Both the position numbers and the translations under genes were made by a program. Positions 20,820 through 26,173 of a stretch of 26,173 bases of DNA are shown here, piece after piece (within the stretch, counting starts at the first letter, position 1; every line of letters starts with the position of its first letter). The DNA is from a virus. The stretch is from positions 1 through 26,173 of the IMG/VR virus record IMGVR_UViG_3300045136_000889; one strand, written 5' to 3'. Below the pieces are notes generated by a model. The model had not been told where the DNA came from and made no database searches. It worked only from the letters and a program-made list of their open reading frames with translations.

Positions 20820-22169
20820 ATGCCCTCTATTCAGACGGCCTATCACATTCAGAATCGAGCCCGAGTCGGTACCCGCACAGCCCAGTGGATCAACCCCAAA
20901 CAGGGCGAGTTATTGATTTCCAGTCGAGAACAGGCTTATCAATTGATAGAGCAGCTTGAAGATCGGCTTAAAGAGTCTCTTCCAAGGCACAAAAAAGCCG
21001 AAATTTTGGTTGCCAGAAGCATGATCTACGAGGCTACTGGCGATCAAAAAATGATGGATGCGGCTCGGGATGCATGGAGATATACAAAAACATCCACGAC
21101 CGCCCACATGATGGCTGTAGCCTATCATCATTTTGGAGACCTCGAAAACGCGGTTCGGTTTTACGAACAGGCATATCGTTATCCCCACGAAGCCGGATTC
21201 AATGTGGATTTGGCCTATACGCAGGCTCTTCTTTTTAAGGGTGATTGGACTGAGGCGCATAAACAAACGCTTAAACTAAAAAAGAGAATGGTGTACGCCG
21301 CATACCTTCCTGAGTGGGATCGAAAACCATGTAAAGAATTGTCCTTGATCTCAGAGGGTGGTTTCGGAGACATCATCCACACCGGACGATGGATTCCTAC
21401 TCTCCGGCAAATGGTGGATAAACTCACGATTTACCTGCCTCCGTACTTTTTTGAGCACGGATTCGCGGATTTGATGCAAAAACAGAACTGGTGTCCAGAA
21501 ATAAAGCTGTTGACCGAAACACCCATGAAAGTGCCAGCGGTCGGGTTTTTTGACCTACCTGCCGTCTTTAACGTTCAGCCGGATACCATCCCCGATCCTC
21601 TACCGTTTCAGGCCGATTGTACAAAATCGTACAAATTTCGAGATTTGTACGGAAGTGTACAACTCCCCAAAATAGGGTTTTGCTGGGCCGCTCGGCAACA
21701 GGAAACTCCTATAGTTCCTGATGGGATATACCGTTCCCTAACCTCCACTCAGATGTGGAGAATCGTACAAGCCAGTCTGCATCCGAACGGTGAAGCGCAA
21801 TTCAGATTGTTCAAACTTCAGAAAGAATACTGTGATGAAGCGGCACTGATGTCCCATCCCAAGATTGAAAGCTGGGAGGATACCGCCGCAATCATAGAAA
21901 ATCTTGACGCAGTTATCACTGTAGATACGGCTGTCATGCACTTGGCTGCATCTATGGGTAAGCCTACTTTTGCGCTCCTCTCTGGAGCTTCAGATTGGAA
22001 GTTCGGGATGTCTGGCGACAAATGTCTCTGGTATCCCTCTATTAAGTTGTTTAGGAACGAAGCATTCGGCTTCGACCACGCTGTGAATAAATTCATTGAG
22101 TTTGTAAAAAATGGCCAATTCCACCACTACCTTGGCGAGCATCGTCGCCTATGCGAAAACGTTTCCTGA
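20820..22169 (+). CDS. TPR-glycosyltransferase, paralogue of 6632 gene, 449 aa
   Basis: Residues about 35 to 155 are TPR-like helices (AEILVARSMIYEATGDQKMM, MAVAYHHFGDLENAVRFYEQ), longer than in the first copy. The GT9-like domain has SEGGFGDIIHTGRWIPTLRQ near 180 and LDAVITVDTAVMHLAASMGK (362-381) followed by ALLSGASDWKF and LWYPSIKLFRN, closely parallel to the 6632 protein (VVSVDTGTMHLAGAMNKP, VLLSGNSCWKF, LGWYPSATFYRN). The two are diverged paralogues. It overlaps the next gene by 59 bp. Its place among structural genes suggests use in late infection, for example on a virion protein; this is inference. Confidence 0.87.
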   Translation: MPSIQTAYHIQNRARVGTRTAQWINPKQGELLISSREQAYQLIEQLEDRLKESLPRHKKAEILVARSMIYEATGDQKMMDAARDAWRYTKTSTTAHMMAVAYHHFGDLENAVRFYEQAYRYPHEAGFNVDLAYTQALLFKGDWTEAHKQTLKLKKRMVYAAYLPEWDRKPCKELSLISEGGFGDIIHTGRWIPTLRQMVDKLTIYLPPYFFEHGFADLMQKQNWCPEIKLLTETPMKVPAVGFFDLPAVFNVQPDTIPDPLPFQADCTKSYKFRDLYGSVQLPKIGFCWAARQQETPIVPDGIYRSLTSTQMWRIVQASLHPNGEAQFRLFKLQKEYCDEAALMSHPKIESWEDTAAIIENLDAVITVDTAVMHLAASMGKPTFALLSGASDWKFGMSGDKCLWYPSIKLFRNEAFGFDHAVNKFIEFVKNGQFHHYLGEHRRLCENVS

Positions 22170-23211
22170 TTTAGCCGACATCCTTCAATCCCCGTCTGCC
22201 GGTCAATCGCTACAACCCGCGCTCACTATCGCAAACGATGTGATGATCGAGATGATCCAGCAGAACTTTAACTGGAAATGGAACAGGATGGCGGCAGGGA
22301 CACAGTTTCCTGCGTTTTATACGAATGGGTTTCAGCAAGATTATGCTATTCCTGGTCTGGTAAATCTTGGTTGGATCGAGCACGGTGAACTGATCGATAT
22401 CAATAATACCGCTATACCGAAACCGATCTGGCCCCTTGAGGTAGTTCGCGACCTTCCCTTCACATCCACCATGTTCGGACGACCGGGACAGGTGTGCTGG
22501 CTTCCTAACGATCAGCTTTACTATGCAACTTGGGGCGCAACGAATACAGGTAATGCGACTATTGGCTTGAATCCTGGTCCCAATATGGTTATTGGACCGC
22601 TCTTGGGTGTGTATGCTGCGCCCATCAACCCCATCCTTCAGGTTCAGGATTCGTTTGGAAATTTGTGGGTCGTCACTACCTTCGGAACCACCGGTTCCAG
22701 TAATCCCTTCTCTACTAACCTCAATCCTGTCTATCCCACCGCGCAAAATCCCACTCAAACTGCAACGACCGTGACAGACGGCACTGTTGTCTGGACTGCG
22801 GTAAATCCCAAAGGTATGGGGATTCGCTGCAATCCTATTCCGCCTCAAACCGGCATTGTGTATCAGTTCTTTTTGACGGGGCAGTATCGAGCTTTCTCGT
22901 TTACGAATCAAGGAACGTTTCAAGGTGGTCCGTTCACCTCTCTGAATCAGACTATCGAGCCGATTCCTGACGATTTTGCAAAATATTTTCGCGATGGATT
23001 TATCGCACTGGCATACGCGCACTCGCCTGATGCTCGGAAGCGGGCGAAATATCTGGATATGTACAACAACTGGATGAAGTCTCTGACCAACTCCCGCCAA
23101 CAGGTGGATCGCGAGAGGGAGAATGCAGGATTCTATCCAGCCACAAGCATCATTCAGCAGCCGTATTCTGTTTACCCAGGGCCTGCCTATCCCTTCCCTC
23201 TGCCGTACTAA
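22111..23211 (+). CDS. Probable neck/tail structural protein, 366 aa
   Basis: Begins MANSTTTLASIVAYAKTFPD, with a helical N-terminal region (ALTIANDVMIEMIQQNFNWK WNRM) and then a beta-rich body and a C-terminal helix (DARKRAKYLDMYNNWMKSLT). The N-terminal pattern resembles phage head-tail joining and tail-tube-associated proteins, but I cannot name the family. It is preceded by a weak Shine-Dalgarno, overlaps the glycosyltransferase by 59 bp and is followed by a terminator at 23207. Structural role inferred from composition and late position. Confidence 0.75.
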   Translation: MANSTTTLASIVAYAKTFPDLADILQSPSAGQSLQPALTIANDVMIEMIQQNFNWKWNRMAAGTQFPAFYTNGFQQDYAIPGLVNLGWIEHGELIDINNTAIPKPIWPLEVVRDLPFTSTMFGRPGQVCWLPNDQLYYATWGATNTGNATIGLNPGPNMVIGPLLGVYAAPINPILQVQDSFGNLWVVTTFGTTGSSNPFSTNLNPVYPTAQNPTQTATTVTDGTVVWTAVNPKGMGIRCNPIPPQTGIVYQFFLTGQYRAFSFTNQGTFQGGPFTSLNQTIEPIPDDFAKYFRDGFIALAYAHSPDARKRAKYLDMYNNWMKSLTNSRQQVDRERENAGFYPATSIIQQPYSVYPGPAYPFPLPY

Positions 23212-23632
23212 ACCGCCTAGTCGAGTTTAGTCGATTTTTTTTGGCGCTGAGGATTTCAAAAACAGCGGTTCTGTTTTTCTTTCCGTCCCAAAAAGCGACT
23301 TCAAAACCTTTTTTAACGCGACGGCTGGGATACGTTCCGATACTGAGATGGTACTTTTTGTTCCACAAAACGTACTCTATTTTTGTCGAGTCGGTGTTTA
23401 GGATCGCGGTATTCACAACAGCGGTAAGGGGGACTTGTGTGGATCCAAACGAGATTACGGAATTTTCCACGATTGCGTGGGTCTCAGCGGATATCGCGTA
23501 CCCCGCATTAATCGTGCCGAAGGCGGTAACTTCTAGGGTGAGAGAAAACCCGTCGATTTTCTTTTGCGCCTCGGCGCTGTTCGGAAAGTGAATAGCCATG
23601 AACAATAGTGGAAGCAGAGCGGATTTTCGCAT
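23150..23632 (-). CDS. Exported hypothetical protein, 160 aa, minus strand
   Basis: ATG at 23632 is preceded by GGAGG 5 nt upstream on the minus strand, giving MRKSALLPLLFMAIHFPNSA, a signal peptide with likely cleavage after AEA. The mature part (FSLTLEVTAFGTINAGYAIS, VLWNKKYHLSIGTYPSRRVK) is beta-rich. The C-terminal part overlaps the end of the 366-residue plus-strand gene tail-to-tail by 62 bp and is Arg-rich, so the true functional end may be earlier. The signal peptide and opposite orientation suggest an accessory (moron-type) gene acting in the envelope. No family recognised. Confidence 0.7.
   Translation of the reverse strand: MRKSALLPLLFMAIHFPNSAEAQKKIDGFSLTLEVTAFGTINAGYAISAETHAIVENSVISFGSTQVPLTAVVNTAILNTDSTKIEYVLWNKKYHLSIGTYPSRRVKKGFEVAFWDGKKNRTAVFEILSAKKNRLNSTRRFSTAEGRDRQALGKQNTAAE
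23207..23242 (+). terminator. Intrinsic terminator after the 366-aa gene
   Basis: ACTAAAC (23207-23213) pairs with GTTTAGT (23225-23231) across an 11-nt loop, followed after three bases by eight Ts (23235-23242). The stem includes the stop codon of the upstream gene. It lies inside the minus-strand exported protein's frame. Confidence 0.65.
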
Positions 23633-23643
23633 GGGAGCCTCCG

Positions 23644-23892
23644 ATGGCTGATCTTCACACATCCCTAACCGCCGTGCAAGTCACTTTTGTCCAGCCGCCG
23701 CCAAACGGTTCACAGGCAATCCCTAATCAACAGCTTCAAAATATTCAAACCGTGGTCTCCTCGCTGATTGATAATCCCGGCTCCAATCCCTCAGCAACGG
23801 CCAGTTCTTACCCGTACGGGATTCAAGACGTGTACTCGGTGAATCCAAATCTTACGCAGTTTTACCCTGTAAACAAGCCTCCTTCTCCATGA
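23644..23892 (+). CDS. Small hypothetical protein, 82 aa, VVSSxxDNPG family
   Basis: ATG 23644 has GGGAG 6 nt upstream. The product MADLHTSLTAVQVTFVQPPP ends in QTVVSSLIDNPGSNPSATAS and NKPPSP. The DLHTxxxAxQ start and VVSSxxDNPG motif recur in the 149-residue protein at 24231. Proline/asparagine-rich with almost no charge, probably a virion or structural component. Overlaps the next gene by 4 bp. Confidence 0.72.
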   Translation: MADLHTSLTAVQVTFVQPPPNGSQAIPNQQLQNIQTVVSSLIDNPGSNPSATASSYPYGIQDVYSVNPNLTQFYPVNKPPSP

Positions 23893-24062
23893 GTGAACTG
23901 ACCACCACTATTAATTTCACCGAAGCTACGGCTCCCGAAAGTCCAACCCCAGGCAAAGGATATCACTGGGACCAGTTTTACGGCGTGCCCGCACAACTAA
24001 TCACGGTCACGTCTTCGGTTCTCGTAAATCCAAACCCTAGCCCGTATCCGCCAAAACAATGA
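23889..24062 (+). CDS. Small hypothetical protein, 57 aa
   Basis: ATG 23889 overlaps the previous stop (ATGA) and the stop overlaps the next ATG the same way. The product MSELTTTINFTEATAPESPT continues GKGYHWDQFYGVPAQLITVT to SSVLVNPNPSPYPPKQ. The 'VTSSVLVNP' segment parallels VVSSxxDNP in its neighbours, suggesting a shared origin. Too short for many gene finders but supported by the coupled ATGA chain. Confidence 0.65.
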   Translation: MSELTTTINFTEATAPESPTPGKGYHWDQFYGVPAQLITVTSSVLVNPNPSPYPPKQ

Positions 24063-24229
24063 GCGCATGGATTCCAGTTCCGATCAATCAAACTCCTGAA
24101 AATAATGCGGGCGCGAAACAAAAGACTGTCGTGTTTGAGTCACCCCAAAACGGGTCGAGTTTCACTGTCGAGAATCCGGGCCGAAAAGACTATCCGAATC
24201 AAAACGTGCTGAATCCGTACCCAGATTGA
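24059..24229 (+). CDS. Small hypothetical protein, 56 aa
   Basis: Begins MSAWIPVPINQTPENNAGAK at an ATGA overlap and ends GRKDYPNQNVLNPYPD, one base before the next ATG region. Asn/Pro-rich, low in hydrophobics, similar in style to its neighbours, ending in the NPxP-type tail. Function unknown; supported mainly by tight packing in the small-gene chain. Confidence 0.62.
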   Translation: MSAWIPVPINQTPENNAGAKQKTVVFESPQNGSSFTVENPGRKDYPNQNVLNPYPD

Positions 24230-24230
24230 G

Positions 24231-24680
24231 ATGAGCGACCTACACACCACAATAAATGCAGAGCAACTGAACAGTCAGTCAAATCCAACCCCGGTTCCCG
24301 CTACTTTGGAAGAGCGCAATGCTACGGAAAACACAAGCAACGCTACATGGAACACTTTTGTGGCTCCTGTGGGGAGTCCTAAGTCTGTTGTTTCTTCTGT
24401 GCTCGATAATCCCGGTACGGTTGCGGGTCCGCCGAGTGGTTCTCCAGATGTTGCTCCCAAAACCAGCGATCCGGCGCTAATCATCACGACAGCGGACGCG
24501 AGAAAAACATATCAATGGCCAGATGGGTCGTGGCGACAATATCCCGTAAACCTGACGGCGGAAAATCTAGCCTACGGAACCGGACATCTCTACCAAAATG
24601 CAGGCGGATTTGGTGGTCCCGTGAACAATCCAGGAACTTACCCGCCTAGTCCGTTCAACCCACCTGTGGCGCAACACTAA
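24231..24680 (+). CDS. Hypothetical protein, 149 aa, VVSSxxDNPG family
   Basis: Starts MSDLHTTINAEQLNSQSNPT one base after the previous stop. Residues about 52 to 61 read VVSSVLDNPG, matching the 82-residue protein at 23644, and the N-terminal DLHTxxxAxQ also matches. The C-terminal half (YQWPDGSWRQYPVNLTAENL, NPGTYPPSPFNPPVAQH) is specific to this copy. Stop overlaps the stop of the convergent DNA methyltransferase. Probable structural or accessory virion protein (inference). Confidence 0.75.
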   Translation: MSDLHTTINAEQLNSQSNPTPVPATLEERNATENTSNATWNTFVAPVGSPKSVVSSVLDNPGTVAGPPSGSPDVAPKTSDPALIITTADARKTYQWPDGSWRQYPVNLTAENLAYGTGHLYQNAGGFGGPVNNPGTYPPSPFNPPVAQH

Positions 24681-25759
24681 TCGAGGTCGCTGACTAGGAC
24701 TTGTTCTTGTTCCGTTTGTTGTGGACTAACTCTTAAAATTCGCTCATTAATGAGAGATTCATAGGCGGGATTGAGCTCGCAACCTAAATACTGTCTGCCG
24801 TGTTGACGCGCAACTTGGGCAGTTGTGCCCGATCCCATAAACGGGTCAAAAACGATATCTCCGGGTCGGGACCCTGCTAAAACACATGGTTCAATAAGAT
24901 CCGGTGGAAAGGTTGCGAAATGAGCGCCACGATAGGGTTTTGTACTAACAAACCAAACAGAGCGTTTGTTGGCCCTACGTTCAAGATAGCTTCCTGTATC
25001 CTCATTACCCGAATGGATTCGCGTCCCATAGCTAGAATGTTTGTTGCGGCCCCCGAAACACGCCTTCATCGGGCCGTTAGTTTTTCCAGGTACTCGGTTA
25101 CTACCCACCTGATTGGGTAAGTTTGTTTGGGCAACTCTGGCCAGAGTTGATGGTTTACACGGCTCCGCAATCGCATCTCCGTCAAAATAGTATTTTGGTG
25201 ATTTGCTCAACAAAAACAAATACTCATGCGATTTCGTGCACCGATCTTTGACTGATTCCGGCATCGGGTTCGGCTTGGCCCAAATAATGTCCTGACGTAG
25301 ATACCAGCCATCGGCGCGAAGCGCGAAAGCGAGCATCCAAGGAATTCCGATGAGATCCTTATATTTTATTTCGGAGTGCTTAAAAGCAGAGGCAGGTCGC
25401 TCTTGGCGGTTATCCCACCCCCTTCGCGGCAAATAATCGCAATTTTTTTCTCGTTGATTGTTTGTTTTGTTGCTCAATTCAGGTCTGTTTCCATAATTTC
25501 CCCAAGACCCCCAGTAACTATCCCCAATATTCAACCATAGCGTCCCATCATCCTTGAGCATCTCTCGCACCAATCGAAACGCATCCACCATTGTTTTAAT
25601 ATATTCTTCGGGAGTCTTTTCTAATCCTATCTGGCCATCAACACCGTAGTCCCGTAAGCCGAAATAGGGTGGGGATGTGACGCACATTTGGATTTTCACG
25701 CCATCAGAAATCAACTGCCTCATAGAGTCTTGGCAGTCTCCGAAAATAATCTTATTCAT
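24677..25759 (-). CDS. DNA methyltransferase, N4-cytosine/N6-adenine (beta-type), 360 aa
   Basis: From ATG 25759 the protein begins MNKIIFGDCQDSMRQLISDG. Motif IV TSPPYFGLRDYG lies at 28-39 and motif I FDPFMGSGTT at 304-313, so the order IV then I is the beta class. SPPY rather than DPPY favours N4-methylcytosine. CELNPAYESLINERI near the end is motif II-like. It methylates DNA using SAM, probably protecting the phage from restriction; no endonuclease partner is nearby. A GTG 18 bp further upstream would lie inside the promoter, so ATG 25759 is chosen. It interrupts a run of plus-strand small genes. Confidence 0.93.
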   Translation of the reverse strand: MNKIIFGDCQDSMRQLISDGVKIQMCVTSPPYFGLRDYGVDGQIGLEKTPEEYIKTMVDAFRLVREMLKDDGTLWLNIGDSYWGSWGNYGNRPELSNKTNNQREKNCDYLPRRGWDNRQERPASAFKHSEIKYKDLIGIPWMLAFALRADGWYLRQDIIWAKPNPMPESVKDRCTKSHEYLFLLSKSPKYYFDGDAIAEPCKPSTLARVAQTNLPNQVGSNRVPGKTNGPMKACFGGRNKHSSYGTRIHSGNEDTGSYLERRANKRSVWFVSTKPYRGAHFATFPPDLIEPCVLAGSRPGDIVFDPFMGSGTTAQVARQHGRQYLGCELNPAYESLINERILRVSPQQTEQEQVLVSDLD

Positions 25760-25767
25760 ATCATCTA

Positions 25768-25796
25768 ATAATACCACAATTTGTAGCTTTTGTCAA
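25768..25796 (-). promoter_or_regulatory. Near-consensus sigma70 promoter of the DNA methyltransferase
   Basis: On the minus strand TTGACA (plus 25791-25796), 17 bp, then TATTAT (25768-25773). It is the best promoter in the window. Transcription would start around 25761, only a few bases before the ATG at 25759. It overlaps the start region of the divergent gene at 25799. Confidence 0.75.
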
Positions 25797-25798
25797 AC

Positions 25799-26173
25799 AT
25801 GGGAAATCCAACGGTTTTAACAGTTACGCAGCGCAATCTTCAAAGTGATGAAGAGATTGGTCCGAAATCCGCAGTCGGTCCTACAGTTCAGTTGTATTCG
25901 GTGGGTACAACAGTAACAGATTTGAGCACAGTTACCGCCTCTACTATTTACACATCGGACTCCCAATCGGTCACCAGTGGAACTACGGCGGATCCAAACG
26001 CCACATATATTGGAAAAATAGCCGGAACCGCGATGTTCGCGATTAAAAATCCGAACGGCCCTGTGCCGCCTGTTCTGAACGATCCGCTGGCCGCTCCACC
26101 GATTCCTGGCGGCACCGGTTACGGATTCAACGATAAAGGAACCATCAAACAAGGAACTCTTGGAAATTTGTAA
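25799..26173 (+). CDS. Hypothetical protein, 124 aa
   Basis: ATG 25799 gives MGNPTVLTVTQRNLQSDEEI; a TTG 9 bp earlier is possible. No Shine-Dalgarno is seen and the start lies against the divergent methyltransferase promoter. The sequence is Thr/Val/Pro-rich and beta-like (GPTVQLYSVGTTVTDLSTVT), ending GTIKQGTLGNL, with the stop at the last three bases of the window. It resembles the small structural-type proteins upstream in composition. Function unknown. Confidence 0.65.
   Translation: MGNPTVLTVTQRNLQSDEEIGPKSAVGPTVQLYSVGTTVTDLSTVTASTIYTSDSQSVTSGTTADPNATYIGKIAGTAMFAIKNPNGPVPPVLNDPLAAPPIPGGTGYGFNDKGTIKQGTLGNL

Noticed and set aside
22210-23100. 296-residue minus-strand frame opposite the neck/tail gene
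   Set aside because: Antisense shadow with no start signal; the plus-strand frame is coherent and has good neighbours.

Overview
The window is a stretch of double-stranded DNA tailed phage (Caudoviricetes-type) genome, probably from an environmental contig. The sequence shows a large terminase, a portal protein, a scaffold-like protein and a major capsid protein in typical head-gene order, surrounded by dozens of short, tightly packed and often overlapping genes. No integrase, phage RNA polymerase, tape-measure protein or lysin is visible. Four well-formed sigma70-type promoters (TTGACA, 17-bp spacer) imply use of a bacterial host polymerase. The host is uncertain. An exported protein with a 'LPDAPKPK' sequence after its signal peptide resembles secreted proteins common in Acidobacteriota, which is only a hint.

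Layout. 1-1053: a minus-strand operon of three genes ending in a pentapeptide-repeat protein that runs off the left edge. 1054-1283: two divergent promoters. 1284-5028: small plus-strand genes, including an endonuclease VII-like HNH nuclease behind a structured 444-bp non-coding leader, a SAM-methyltransferase-like protein, and many small unknown proteins. 5029-5216: a promoter followed by a gene-free, hairpin-rich stretch that looks like a small RNA. 5225-8640: small genes, then a cupin, a methyltransferase, a TPR-glycosyltransferase and a GT31-like glycosyltransferase, forming a carbohydrate-modification cassette. 8684-19025: the head module (terminase, a broken tailspike-like gene, membrane proteins, portal, scaffold-like protein, major capsid protein). 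19026-23211: terminator hairpins, zinc-binding and coiled-coil proteins, a second TPR-glycosyltransferase and a probable neck or tail structural protein. 23212-26173: small plus-strand proteins of possibly one repeated family, interrupted by two minus-strand genes (an exported protein and an SPPY-type DNA methyltransferase).

The strongest result is a 654-nt group I intron (17889-18542) inside the major capsid gene. Splice sites, P1, P10, P3 to P9.2 pairings and the terminal G can be read directly, and the intron carries a LAGLIDADG homing endonuclease whose reading frame runs through the 3' catalytic core. Splicing restores a 345-residue capsid protein. Other points worth checking are the candidate small RNA at 5029-5216, a leaderless DNA methyltransferase transcript, an 11-bp divergent gene junction where both ribosome binding sites share one palindrome, and a tailspike-like gene with a -1 frame break.
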